A DNA stretch of 64,000 nt from Nocardioides marmorisolisilvae (GTDB taxonomy: Bacteria > Actinomycetota > Actinomycetes > Propionibacteriales > Nocardioidaceae). Position 1 is the first letter of the stretch. Each line of letters opens with the position of its first letter. The stretch spans positions 2,008,361 to 2,072,360 of the forward strand of contig NZ_RJSG01000002.1 of the NCBI RefSeq assembly GCF_003725775.1, in the 5' to 3' direction. The translations under genes were made by a program, and so were the position numbers. This document shows, in pieces, positions 1-8,664 of the stretch. The notes below the pieces were generated by a model that saw only the letters and a program-made list of their open reading frames with translations, was not told where the DNA came from and did not search any database.

Positions 1-755
1 GAGACCTCGTTGGTGGTCGCGGGGTTGAAGAACTGGTTGTCCGAGCCGTTGGTGCTGCCCGACTTCGTGCCGGTCAGGGCGGTGAAGGGGACGTCGTTCT
101 TGCCGCCCTTGTTGAAGTACTTGTCCCAGTCGCCTCCGGGCACCAGCGGGTCGGAGTTGATGTAGCGCGAGTTGGACAGCGCGAACGCCTGGCCGTGGGA
201 GGCGGGGTCGCCTGCTCCGACCTGGCAGGTGGCCGGGTCCGGGTCGGCCGCGCCCGGGTCGGGCTTGCCGCTGTCGGTCAGGCCGCCCCAGCACTGGAAG
301 ACCTGGAGCGAGACCGGGGACGGGATGCCGAACGGGGCGCCGCCCTTGACGCCGGAGATGTCCAGGTTCACCGACTGGTTCACCAGGTCGCGGGTCTGGG
401 AGACGGTCATCTTCAGACCGCCGAGCCCGTTGTCCTTGCCGAAGTAGTCGAAGTACTGGCTGACCACCGAGCCGGAGATGGCGTCGTAGTTCTGCCCGCC
501 CGTGTGCGGCAGCAGCTGACGACCGTCCCGCGGCACGCGATCCGCGCCCGGGTTCTTGTCGTCGGGGTCGTCCCAGCGGACCGTGACGGCGCTGGAGCTC
601 TTCGACAGACCGGTCGAGGACCAGTCCGAACCGTCACCGGCGGCGCCGGCCGCCGCCGCGCTCGAGGTGCCGATCCACGCCGGCAGACCGGCAGCAGCGA
701 TCGCCAGGCCGACCAGCGCCGTGACGACGCGGATCCGGACCAGGGTGGTCGACAT
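1..755 (-). CDS. secreted protein of surface cluster, N-terminal part only
   Basis: An open frame runs from ATG at 755 to the window edge with no stop, about 251 residues, so the C-terminus is missing. Residues 1-36 form a clear signal peptide (VRIR, a hydrophobic run, then an AAAA-type cleavage region). The mature part is rich in Gly, Asp, Ser and Asn, has motifs such as QVFQCWGG and two Cys, and shows no family I recognise. An AAAGG Shine-Dalgarno-like sequence precedes the start. It is the last visible gene of a six-gene minus-strand run of exported proteins, so a cell-surface role is inferred from context only. Confidence 0.8.
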   Translation of the reverse strand, partial: MSTTLVRIRVVTALVGLAIAAAGLPAWIGTSSAAAAGAAGDGSDWSSTGLSKSSSAVTVRWDDPDDKNPGADRVPRDGRQLLPHTGGQNYDAISGSVVSQYFDYFGKDNGLGGLKMTVSQTRDLVNQSVNLDISGVKGGAPFGIPSPVSLQVFQCWGGLTDSGKPDPGAADPDPATCQVGAGDPASHGQAFALSNSRYINSDPLVPGGDWDKYFNKGGKNDVPFTALTGTKSGSTNGSDNQFFNPATTNEV

Positions 756-816
756 TCCAGCCTTTCGTTCGAACTGTGACGCCGGCCGAGAACTGGAAGT
801 CACTTCGTGGGGATGT

Positions 817-854
817 CGCTGGTGCCGGACTCTGGGGGTCGTCCGGCACCAGCG
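817..854 (-). terminator. hairpin downstream of the 862-2535 gene
   Basis: A 14-bp perfect stem (817-830 with 841-854) and a 10-base loop lie just past the stop codon of the upstream gene. There is no clear U-tract, as is common in high-GC actinobacteria. It probably separates the 862-2535 gene from the gene at 1-755. Confidence 0.65.
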
Positions 855-861
855 CCGAGAA

Positions 862-2535
862 TCAGGTGACCTTGTAGGAGTAGGTCTTCGTCGCGGCCAG
901 GACCGGGCTGTGGCCGTTGTAGGTCACCGTGATCTTGGTCGTCCCGGCAACCGCCTTCGGCAGCGTGAAGGTCTTGGCGCCACCGGACAGCGTCAGGGTG
1001 TACGTCTTGGTGCTCCCGGATGCCGGGTCGTAGGTGACCTTGATCGTCCCGCTCACCGAGGTACCCGTGGCCACGACCTTGATCGTCAGCTTCGGAGAAG
1101 TCCCGTGCCGGACGGTCGAGGGCGACTTGGTGATCGAGATCGTCGGCTTGTAGACGCTCTTGCTCGCCGTCGAGACCGTGTACGAGGTGTTGGTCGGCGT
1201 GAAGGTCGCGGTGATGGTGTGCTTCTTCGCGCTGAGCAGCTTCTTGTACTGGGCGATCCCGGTCGAGGTGCTCACCGTGGCCGTGCCGATCGTGGTGGTG
1301 CCGTCCTTGAACGAGACCTTGCCGGCCGTCTTCGGGGAGACCGTGGCCTTCAGGGTGTCGGAGGTGGAACCACCGGTGATGCTCAGCGAGACCGTGGTCG
1401 GGTTGACCGTGACGCGCTTGGGAGCACTGGTCAGGTAGGTGGCCTGCGCAGGCGCGTCCGGGACGTAGGTGATGTCGTAGGTGCGCGAGCCGGTGGTGAA
1501 GCCGGACAGCGACAGGGTCGCCGCTCCGCCCGAGACCGGCACCGACGTCGGGGTCTGGTCCACGCCACCGATGACCTGGGCGAACTGCAGGGTGCCGGTC
1601 GCGTCGGTCGCGGTGCCGTTCGCCTTGTTCTTGATCGTGGCCTTGAGCGAGGTCCCGGTGCTGGTGGACGTGGCGGTGGCGGTGATCGTCGGGGCGTAGG
1701 CACCGGCGACCTGGTAACCGGCCGAGGTGCGCAGCGCGTTGCCCGGCTTCCCGACGGTGGTGAACGGCATCCAGGCGGTCTTGGCCTTGCCGCTGCCGTC
1801 GTCCGCGACCAGCGGGACCTGGTTGTCGAGGTCCGGGTCCATCCCGTTGGTGACGAACGCGACCAGGCTCAGGTTGGTGCCGGCCGGCCAGGCGTTCAGG
1901 ATCGACTTGCCCTGCGGGGTGAGCGAGACGTTGCCCGAGCTCACGTCGACCATCTGCAGGTTGTTGTTGAAGGTCTGCAGCGGGCGACCGGCCGCGACCC
2001 AGGCCTCCACCTCCGACTTCGAGGACACGACCGTGACCGAGTCGTTGGCGAGGGTCGAGCCGTTCATGGCGCCACCGAAGCCCAGGTACAGGACGCGGCC
2101 GGCGCCACCGGCGTTGAACACCTCGGCCGCGTTCTGGCCGGCGACGACCGCCGGGTCCTCGTTGCTGCCGTTCGAGGTGGTCGGCACGATCGCGTAGCCG
2201 ATGTGGTCGAGGTCCGGGGCGCCCAGGGCGAGGAGGGTCGCCGCGAGGGTGGTGTCGTCGACGGTGTTCGTCCCGTTCGACGCATCCAGCGACAGGAAGG
2301 TCGAACCCGTCCCGGTGCCGTTGTTGCCGCCTCCCTCGTGGCCCCACCACCCGGAGGTGAGGGCGTGGGTCGGGTCACCGGTGGCCGAGCTGCCGGTCTC
2401 CACCTGGATCGGGATCCGGGACCCGTCGGGCTTGGCGGCGTCGGCCGGGTTGAGCAGCGCGCCGGCGAGCACGAGAGCGCCGACGACGCCGAGGGCCAGT
2501 CGCGAGCGGGAGCGGGCGAACGTGGTCAAAGACAT
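862..2535 (-). CDS. secreted GWWGHEG-domain protein with Ig-like repeats
   Basis: A 557-residue exported protein. Residues 1-33 are a signal peptide ending in PADA. Residues about 34-260 form a domain shared with the genes at 2681 and 5043: it opens with GWWGHEG near residue 62, contains STFLSLDAS and ends near TSAGYQV. The rest is Thr/Ser/Val-rich beta-sandwich sequence with bacterial Ig-like (Big_3-type) signatures such as FKDGTTTIGTATV and ITATFTPTNTSY. There is no C-terminal membrane segment or sorting signal, so it is either released or held by partner proteins. Function is unknown; adhesion or a wall scaffold is inference from the Ig repeats and neighbours. Confidence 0.8.
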   Translation of the reverse strand: MSLTTFARSRSRLALGVVGALVLAGALLNPADAAKPDGSRIPIQVETGSSATGDPTHALTSGWWGHEGGGNNGTGTGSTFLSLDASNGTNTVDDTTLAATLLALGAPDLDHIGYAIVPTTSNGSNEDPAVVAGQNAAEVFNAGGAGRVLYLGFGGAMNGSTLANDSVTVVSSKSEVEAWVAAGRPLQTFNNNLQMVDVSSGNVSLTPQGKSILNAWPAGTNLSLVAFVTNGMDPDLDNQVPLVADDGSGKAKTAWMPFTTVGKPGNALRTSAGYQVAGAYAPTITATATSTSTGTSLKATIKNKANGTATDATGTLQFAQVIGGVDQTPTSVPVSGGAATLSLSGFTTGSRTYDITYVPDAPAQATYLTSAPKRVTVNPTTVSLSITGGSTSDTLKATVSPKTAGKVSFKDGTTTIGTATVSTSTGIAQYKKLLSAKKHTITATFTPTNTSYTVSTASKSVYKPTISITKSPSTVRHGTSPKLTIKVVATGTSVSGTIKVTYDPASGSTKTYTLTLSGGAKTFTLPKAVAGTTKITVTYNGHSPVLAATKTYSYKVT

Positions 2536-2680
2536 GACGGTCCTTCCAGGGGGCTTTGAGACAAGGGCGGATCAGTGAGCTGGAGCCGGAGCGCCACGTG
2601 CACGCACGTCCTGGCGCTAACCAATCCCAGGGCGGGTAATGAAAGGTGAACGGCGTGTGAATCGGGACCGAAACTTGCGC

Positions 2681-3745
2681 TCATCCGGCCCTCCGGAGCC
2701 GGAGGGTGACCAGCGACACGGCTCCTGCGAGGAGCACGACGAGCAACGCGTAGAAGGTCGGCCGTCCGCCCGGGAGCGAGCCGGTGAGCCCGCCGTCGTC
2801 CGAGCCGCTGCCCGCGCCGGGGTCACCGGGCTGCGTGGTCGCGCCGGTCTTGTCAGGCTTCGTCCCGGCCTGTCCGCCCTGGTCCTGGCCGGTGGCGGTA
2901 GACCTCGGCTTCGCCGCGGCCTTCGGGCCGGTTCCGGCACCGGTGAGCACCTGGTACCCGCCCGAGGTCCGCACGGGGTTCGTCGGGCTGGCGACCGTCT
3001 CGAAGGTCATCCAGGCGGTCATGGCACGGCCGTCCTTGCCGACCTTGACCGTCGGGACCTGCGGCATGTCCTTGTCCACGCCGTCGGAGACGTAGAAGAC
3101 CAGGCTGATCTTCGTGCCGGCCGGCCACCGGTCGAGGAGAGACCTGCCCTGGGGGGTCGCGCTCGCCGTCGCGTGGCCGTCGCTGGCGACGTCGAGAACG
3201 CCGAGCTTGTCGGTGAAGGCCTGGACCGGCCGGCCGGCTCGCCACCACTGGGTGTACTCCGCCAGCGTCGAGACGACGGCCACCGAGTCGTTCTTGTTCT
3301 TGTTGCCGTTCAGGGCACTGCTGAAGCCCAGGTCGGCGAACCAGCGGAACGCCTCGCCGGCGTTCTCGCCCTTGTGGACCACCGGGCGCTCGTTCGACCC
3401 GTCGGCGCTGAACGGCACGAACGCCACCCGGAGAGCGTCGAAGTTGCCGCCGTCCCCCAGCTCGCGGTGCAGCCGGGCGATGGTGGCCTCGCTGACCACG
3501 CCGTGGCCGTCGGAAGCATCGAGCGACAGGTACGTCGAGCCGATGCCCGTGTCCTGGCTCTTGCCCTCGTGGCCCCACCAGCCGTCGAGGGAGGCGTAGT
3601 ACGGCTGCCCGGTGGACGGCTTCTTCTCCAGGATGACCTCGGCACGCGAGCCGTGCGGGGTCTCCGCGCTCGCGGCGGTGAGGAACGCCGTGGGGACCAT
3701 CAGGGCCAGCGCGGCGAGCAGGATCTTCAGGGTGGTGCGGTGCAT
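2681..3745 (-). CDS. membrane-anchored GWWGHEG-domain surface protein
   Basis: A 354-residue protein starting at ATG 3745 (MHRTTLK); longer in-frame starts would overlap the 3769-4905 gene and lack a signal peptide. Residues 1-27 are a signal peptide. The GWWGHEG domain fills roughly residues 30-265 (GWWGHEG near 46, GSTYLSLDAS, TSGGYQV), followed by a Gly/Ser/Pro/Lys-rich linker. The C-terminus is SLPGGRP, a hydrophobic segment and an RLRRAG tail. That layout mimics a sortase sorting signal, but the motif is not a proper LPXTG, so a simple membrane anchor is equally possible. It lies 23 bp after the DUF916-like gene and is probably co-transcribed with it. Confidence 0.8.
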   Translation of the reverse strand: MHRTTLKILLAALALMVPTAFLTAASAETPHGSRAEVILEKKPSTGQPYYASLDGWWGHEGKSQDTGIGSTYLSLDASDGHGVVSEATIARLHRELGDGGNFDALRVAFVPFSADGSNERPVVHKGENAGEAFRWFADLGFSSALNGNKNKNDSVAVVSTLAEYTQWWRAGRPVQAFTDKLGVLDVASDGHATASATPQGRSLLDRWPAGTKISLVFYVSDGVDKDMPQVPTVKVGKDGRAMTAWMTFETVASPTNPVRTSGGYQVLTGAGTGPKAAAKPRSTATGQDQGGQAGTKPDKTGATTQPGDPGAGSGSDDGGLTGSLPGGRPTFYALLVVLLAGAVSLVTLRLRRAG

Positions 3746-3768
3746 GGGAATCGTCCTCGCGTCCGAGA

Positions 3769-4905
3769 TCAGTTGTTCGAGGGGCCGGCGTGCCGGGGCG
3801 GCGGGGCCGACTTGGCGATCGCGCGCTCGCGCGCGACCAGGCGTCGGTGCCGCAGGTAGCGCCAGGTTCCGAGCCCGACGACCAGCAGCACCGCGACGAT
3901 GATGAGGATCAGCAGCCACGGCAGGGCCCAGAAGCCCGTCGAGGCGGTGACGTCCGGGATCTTCTTCGTGTACGACGGGTCGACCGCCGTCACGTGCAGG
4001 GTGACCTTGGCCGAGGGCCGACCCAGGCCGAACCTGTTCTTGAAGGTCTCGGTGATCTTCACCCTCGTCCCGGGGAGGAGGTCCGGCTGGGTCGCCGGGT
4101 GCGCGACCAAGGACGACGACGGGCAGATCAGCGGCAGGATGCAGCGCTTGACGGTGACGTCCTGGCGGACCTTCACCCGGAGGTTGCCCGTGTTGTGCAG
4201 GGTGTAGCTGACCGTGTAGAGACCGCGACCCAGCGGGTCCCACTGGTTCTTGTACGACGCCTTCAGGTCCTCGATCGCCACGCCCGGCTTGAGCTTGCCG
4301 GTGAGCGTGAAGTAGGTGCGCAGACCGACCCGCTGGTCCAGGGTGATCTTCGCGCCCTTCTTGTTCTTGCTGGTCGACTTCACCGAGACGATGACGCCAC
4401 CGGCGTGGTCGCCCGGGGAGGCCTTGAGCGGGATCGAGACCGTGAAGGGGATCCGCAGGACCCCGAACGGGTGGCTCCCGGTGCGCGCCGGGATCGTCAC
4501 GTAGCCGCTCTTCGGGACCTGGAGCTTGATCCACTTCCCGGCATCGGTCGCCGCCTCGCCACCGGGCTTGAGGCCGAACGCGCCGTCCTCGCTGGGCTCG
4601 GCGTCGGTCGCGTAGACCTGGACGCGGAGCGGCTTGGCGCCGTAGTTGAACAGCGCGACGCGGTCGAAGAGGGTGGCGCCGGGGTTGGCGAAGTAGACCA
4701 GGTAGGCCCGGCCGTCCACGACCTGCTTGGGCGGGACGTGCTTGGCCGGACCGATGCCGAACTTGAGCGAACCGTCGCCGTTCTTCACGGTGCCGGTGCC
4801 CTGGCCGGGACCGGTGTCGTCAGCGGCCGCGAGGCCCGCGAGGGAGCCGGCCAGCAGGACGAGCAGGGCCAGGAGCGCGGCGAAGCGAGTCAGAGCTTTG
4901 TGCAT
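3769..4905 (-). CDS. DUF916-like (WxL-interacting type) membrane-anchored protein
   Basis: A 378-residue protein with a signal peptide (residues 1-28), a beta-rich extracellular region and one C-terminal transmembrane helix (about 320-345, ALPWLLILIIVAVLLVVGL) with an Arg-rich cytoplasmic tail. The N-terminal half fits the DUF916/WxL-protein peptidoglycan-binding family: FANPGATLFDRVALFNYG, YATDAEPSEDG, then a GDHAGGVIVSV strand. In Firmicutes this family is the membrane-anchored partner of WxL proteins. The gene two places upstream ends in a WxL-like domain, which supports the same pairing here. Family assignment is from memory of the motif pattern. Confidence 0.75.
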   Translation of the reverse strand: MHKALTRFAALLALLVLLAGSLAGLAAADDTGPGQGTGTVKNGDGSLKFGIGPAKHVPPKQVVDGRAYLVYFANPGATLFDRVALFNYGAKPLRVQVYATDAEPSEDGAFGLKPGGEAATDAGKWIKLQVPKSGYVTIPARTGSHPFGVLRIPFTVSIPLKASPGDHAGGVIVSVKSTSKNKKGAKITLDQRVGLRTYFTLTGKLKPGVAIEDLKASYKNQWDPLGRGLYTVSYTLHNTGNLRVKVRQDVTVKRCILPLICPSSSLVAHPATQPDLLPGTRVKITETFKNRFGLGRPSAKVTLHVTAVDPSYTKKIPDVTASTGFWALPWLLILIIVAVLLVVGLGTWRYLRHRRLVARERAIAKSAPPPRHAGPSNN

Positions 4906-4960
4906 CAGGGGGCGGACCTTCTGTGTTCGTTGTTCCTCGTGGTGAACGACCCAGGGGTGG

Positions 4961-4990
4961 TGGGACGGGTGCTCGGGAGCACCCGCCCCA
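4961..4990 (-). terminator. strong hairpin between the WxL-like and DUF916-like genes
   Basis: A 14-bp stem (4961-4974 with 4977-4990) with a 2-base apex. The single imperfect pair (4965/4986) is A-C in a plus-strand transcript but a G-U wobble in the minus-strand one, so the structure suits minus-strand transcription. It may terminate or attenuate transcription after the 5043-6989 gene. A weaker 6-bp stem (AGGAGA/TCTCCT) lies just upstream, near 5000. Confidence 0.6.
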
Positions 4991-5042
4991 CCTGTGCAGG
5001 AGAACGCGTCCGTCTCCTCCGCCCCCTAGGCGGTTCTTGGGA

Positions 5043-6989
5043 TCAGGAAGCCGTGAACGTGATCGTGCCCGTGTACACACCAGTGGTCGTGGTGGTGGGC
5101 GCGAACAGGGTCAGGGTTCCCGAGTACCAGGCGTCGGCCGGACCCTGGGTGGAGGACAGCACGACGTGCTGAGCACCACCCAGACCTGCCGTACCAGCAA
5201 CACCGGACTGCACCGGCGTGGCCGGAACGGGGTTGTTGGTCGCCGTGATCGTGCCGAGGCCCGGGTTGTTGTTCCGGTTCGGCAGGACGTTGGCGGTCTC
5301 CGGCAGGAGCGCGGTCAGACCGAGGTTCTGGCCGTTGATGAAGTGACCCGCACCGTCGCTCATGTCGCCCGCGATCGCGGTCAGCGTCCAGGGCTGCGCA
5401 CCCGAGCGGGTGTCGAGGACGTTGATGTGCTGGAACGGGGCGCTCCCCAGGTAACCGGTCAGAGCCGTGTTCAGGTTGACCGTGCCCAGGTCGAGCGGGT
5501 TGGCCGGCGTGTACGGCGTGGTGACCGTGATCGTGCCGGGCGGGATCGTCGCGGTGATCGTCTGGTCGTCGGTCGAGACGCCGGACGGCGGGTCGAGCGA
5601 GAACGTGATCGAGCCCTGCGACGCCGAGTAGTTGGACGAGCCCGCGTCGGGGGTGAAGAACGCGGTCACGGTGTGGCTACCCGGGGTGGTGAAGGTGTGC
5701 GACAGGTTGGCGACGTTGTCACCGGCGGTGATGTTGTCGTTACCGATCGTGGTGGCGCCGTCCTTGAAGACGACGTTGCCGGTGACGCCCAGCGGGGTCA
5801 CGGTGGCGGTCAGGTCGACGGCGTGGGTGACGTCACCGTTCGGGGTTGCCGACGCTGCGGTGTTCGTCGCGATGCCGTTGATCACGAAGGGCTTGTCGGG
5901 CGACGTCGAGGTGTTGAACGCCAGCGCGACGGTGTTGGTCGGGGTGAAGACCGCCTTGAGGGTGTGGCTGCCGACCGGCAGGACCACGCCGCTCTTGGTG
6001 GCGACGCCCGAGCCGTTCACGGTGGCGGTGCCCAGCGAGCTGGCGCCGTCGAAGAACTCCACCGAGCCGACCGGGGTGTCGGTGCCGGTGTCGGCGGTGA
6101 CGGTGGCGGTCAGGTCGATCGAGGTGCCCGAGTTCTGCGGCGAGGCGACCGAGGTGGCCAGCGCGGTGTGGGTGTTCACCGCCACGGCGCCGAAGGACTC
6201 GTTGACGTACCCGGCCGAGGTGCGGACGGCGTCGCCCGGCTTGGCCACGGTGGTGAACGGCATGTATGCGGTGACGGCGTGGCCACCGACGACCTTGACG
6301 ACCGGCTTGCCGTTGGAGGTCGCACCGGTGGACTCGTAGAAGACCAGCGAGATGTGCGACCCGGCGGGCCAGCGGTTGAGGATCGACTTGCCCTGCGGGG
6401 TGGCCGACACGGTGTTCGGGCCGATGTCGATCATCTGCAGGCTGTTGTTGAAGCCCTGCAGCGGCTGTCCGGCGCCGAACCAGGCGTCGAACTCGCTGCC
6501 GGTGGAGACCACGGCGACGGAGTCGTTGGCGTTGCCGTTGCCGTTCAGGCCCGCCTGCAGGCCGGCGTCCATGAACCAGGGGAAGACCTGGTCGACGGTC
6601 TGGCCGGCGCTCGCGGTCGGGTCCTCGGCCGAGCCGTCAGCCGAGGTGGTGACGAACGCGACGCGGATGTTGGACGGGTCGGAGAACTGGGAGAAGTCCG
6701 GGTCCGAACCGTTGAGGTCGAGGAACGTGGTCTTGTTGCCGGTGCCGTTGTCCGGGGTGCCGACGCCGCTGGCAACGGTGCCCTCGTGGCCCCACCAGCC
6801 GTGGGCGATGGAGTCCAGGACGGAGGCGCTGGAGGTGGTGTCGGTGAAGACCTCGACGGGCGAACCCGGAGCCTCGTGAGCCGAGGCCATGCCGCCGGTG
6901 GCGGCCACGATGCCGAGCGGCAACGCAGCCACAGCGACAGCAGCTACGACGCGGCGGAAGGAGCCGCGGGTAGTGAGACGTGTGCGCAT
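5043..6989 (-). CDS. secreted GWWGHEG / Ig-repeat protein with C-terminal WxL-like domain
   Basis: A 648-residue exported protein. Residues 1-37 are a signal peptide (cleavage after ASA). A GWWGHEG domain follows (about 40-270, motif near residue 63), then two Ig-like repeats (VEFFDGASSLGTATV and VVFKDGATTIG, each ending in a TATF/TAFF-type strand). The last ~180 residues look like a WxL domain: LDLGTVNL, then INVLDTRSGAQPWTLTA (the W-x-L motif), an NGQNLGL segment, and a final strand pair YSGTLTLFAP...GVYTGTITF. WxL domains in Firmicutes bind peptidoglycan or a DUF916 partner; a DUF916-like gene is next downstream. Confidence 0.78.
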   Translation of the reverse strand: MRTRLTTRGSFRRVVAAVAVAALPLGIVAATGGMASAHEAPGSPVEVFTDTTSSASVLDSIAHGWWGHEGTVASGVGTPDNGTGNKTTFLDLNGSDPDFSQFSDPSNIRVAFVTTSADGSAEDPTASAGQTVDQVFPWFMDAGLQAGLNGNGNANDSVAVVSTGSEFDAWFGAGQPLQGFNNSLQMIDIGPNTVSATPQGKSILNRWPAGSHISLVFYESTGATSNGKPVVKVVGGHAVTAYMPFTTVAKPGDAVRTSAGYVNESFGAVAVNTHTALATSVASPQNSGTSIDLTATVTADTGTDTPVGSVEFFDGASSLGTATVNGSGVATKSGVVLPVGSHTLKAVFTPTNTVALAFNTSTSPDKPFVINGIATNTAASATPNGDVTHAVDLTATVTPLGVTGNVVFKDGATTIGNDNITAGDNVANLSHTFTTPGSHTVTAFFTPDAGSSNYSASQGSITFSLDPPSGVSTDDQTITATIPPGTITVTTPYTPANPLDLGTVNLNTALTGYLGSAPFQHINVLDTRSGAQPWTLTAIAGDMSDGAGHFINGQNLGLTALLPETANVLPNRNNNPGLGTITATNNPVPATPVQSGVAGTAGLGGAQHVVLSSTQGPADAWYSGTLTLFAPTTTTTGVYTGTITFTAS

Positions 6990-7116
6990 GACACTTCTTT
7001 CTCTATGGGAGTTGAGATTGCGTGTGCTGCAGCCAGGCCGTCACCTGGGAGGAGCCCTCACCTAGGGGTTCGTGAACGAGGTGGTGCGAACAGGCGCTTC
7101 CCTCGTGGGGGCCGGC

Positions 7117-7132
7117 CCGGGCTCGCGCCCGG
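7117..7132 (-). terminator. GC hairpin after the PstS-like gene
   Basis: A 6-bp CCGGGC/GCCCGG stem with a TCGC loop, about 40 bases past the stop codon of the PstS-like gene. The stem is short and there is no U-tract, so this is tentative. Confidence 0.35.
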
Positions 7133-7173
7133 ACCGACCACCACCGAGAAGTGGAAGCTCTACCTGCGGTGGA

Positions 7174-8382
7174 TCAGCTGAACGCCCCGTCGAGGAAGTT
7201 CGCCGAGTTGCCGAGGTACGACAGCGAGCCGAAGCCGAAGGCCCGGATCACGCTCTTCGCACCCGCGCCACCGAGGGTTCCGCCGAGGATGTTGACCAGT
7301 GCGGACTGCTTCGCGGTGGCGGATCCGAGGAGGAACGTCGACGGCACGATGTTGAAGGTGTCGCGGTTGAAGGTGCCGACGGTGCCGGTCGGGACGACGT
7401 CGTAGTCGCCACCGAGGGTCTTGTGACCGAACAGCGCGCCCGCGACCATGCTCGGAGCCGAACCGGAGGTCGGAGCCGAACCGTTGATCGAGGAGAGCGC
7501 CAGACCGGACGTGGTGTCGAACGCCTTGCCGTTCTGCTGCGAGATCCACTGCGCGGCGGAGAACGGGATCAGGTCACCGTCGTTCGGGATCTGGGTACCG
7601 TCGTTCTCCGGGAGACCGCCGGCGGCCACCGTGTTGTTCGGCACCGGGATGTACGGCGCGAGCTGAGCGGTGGTCACGTTGATCGCGCCCAGGAAGAACT
7701 TCCGGGTGCCCGATCCGTTCTGCGGGATCTTCGGGTGCACGACCGCACCGTTGACCGTCACGACGGTCGAGGCGGTGGCCGGCTGCTCGGAGAACTGGAC
7801 GACCGGGTCGCCGGTGGCGTCCACGCCCGAGTACAGCTCGGTGATCTGGGCGGTGGTCAGGTTGAGGCCGACGCCCAGGCCCGTCTCGGTGTTGTACGCG
7901 ACCGCGACGGCGTCACGGGCGAACGGCAGGTACTTCAGGCCGGTGCCGGCGGTCGGACCACCGGAGGAGCGAGCGAAGTCCACGTCCTCGTGGTTCAGCA
8001 CCGCAGCGGTGGTGCCGGAGAACGGGTACTGGTGGCTCGGGTGGCCGGTGTTGTCCCAGACGGCGCTGAGGGCCTTGACGCCCTCACCGGAACCGGACGG
8101 GCGGATGAACCAGTTGCCGCCGGTCTTGGTCTGGATGTAGGCGTTGCTGACGGTGGTGTCAGCAGCGGGCGGGTTCGGGAAGGCGTTCCACGAGGCGACG
8201 GACGGCACCACGGCGCCGAAGTCGTTGGTCAGGCCGTTCCAGACGTCCTGAATGGTGTCGGAGCCCGCTGCGGCGTACGGACGGGTCGGGTCCGCGGCGG
8301 CCGGGCTGATGGAGGTTCCGATGAGGCCGGCGGTCGCGGTCAACGCGACCAGACCTCCGATCACTGCCTTGTTCAGCTTCAT
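7174..8382 (-). CDS. PstS-like secreted solute-binding protein
   Basis: A 402-residue protein starting at ATG 8382 (MKLNKAV) behind a GAGAG ribosome site. Residues 1-31 are a signal peptide. The mature start PYAAAGSDTIQDVWNGL matches the phosphate-binding-protein-like fold (the AxGSDT ligand loop), followed by RPSGSGEGVKAL and FARSSGG segments typical of PstS-type periplasmic-binding proteins. There is no lipobox Cys and no pstCAB genes are visible, so it is unlikely to be the usual transporter component. It is the first gene of the minus-strand surface cluster. Ligand is unknown; phosphate or a related oxyanion is the family default. Confidence 0.78.
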   Translation of the reverse strand: MKLNKAVIGGLVALTATAGLIGTSISPAAADPTRPYAAAGSDTIQDVWNGLTNDFGAVVPSVASWNAFPNPPAADTTVSNAYIQTKTGGNWFIRPSGSGEGVKALSAVWDNTGHPSHQYPFSGTTAAVLNHEDVDFARSSGGPTAGTGLKYLPFARDAVAVAYNTETGLGVGLNLTTAQITELYSGVDATGDPVVQFSEQPATASTVVTVNGAVVHPKIPQNGSGTRKFFLGAINVTTAQLAPYIPVPNNTVAAGGLPENDGTQIPNDGDLIPFSAAQWISQQNGKAFDTTSGLALSSINGSAPTSGSAPSMVAGALFGHKTLGGDYDVVPTGTVGTFNRDTFNIVPSTFLLGSATAKQSALVNILGGTLGGAGAKSVIRAFGFGSLSYLGNSANFLDGAFS

Positions 8383-8557
8383 AGTCAGAGCTGCCACTCT
8401 CTTCTCGGGGATGGCGCGTCCGCGGGATTGCGGCACACGCGCATGGCTCGAGAACCCCCTTTTCGCTGCGTACCGAGCTGCGCAGTGGGCAGGGCTCCCC
8501 CGAGCCGCGACGAGTACAACAAGGCCAGGGGTGGCGAAGAAGGTGCGATTCAGGTAC

Positions 8558-8579
8558 GCCGGGAGAACACTCGGTGAAC
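8558..8579 (-). promoter_or_regulatory. possible PHO box upstream of the PstS-like gene
   Basis: On the minus strand two adjacent 11-base units begin with GTTCACC and GTTCTCC. This is the layout of actinobacterial PhoP (PHO) boxes, whose units are GTTCACC plus four looser bases. It lies about 180 bp before the PstS-like start, in the 295-bp gap 8383-8677, where no gene is seen. The match is by eye only. Confidence 0.35.
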
Positions 8580-8664
8580 AGCGCGACCGGGCCGGACACG
8601 AACCGGGTATTCCGGGGCAAGCATAGGTACTTTCGTCCGCCACTTCCGCGCCGGACGACCCGCG

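Noticed and set aside
556..2559. A 667-codon plus-strand open frame
   Set aside because: Antisense to the exported Ig-repeat protein, which has a signal peptide and paralogues; the plus-strand product is Arg/Gly-rich noise.
2689..2706. CCCTCCG/CGGAGGG hairpin as a terminator
   Set aside because: It lies inside the last codons of the 2681-3745 gene (the Arg-rich tail), so it is more likely a by-product of codon choice.
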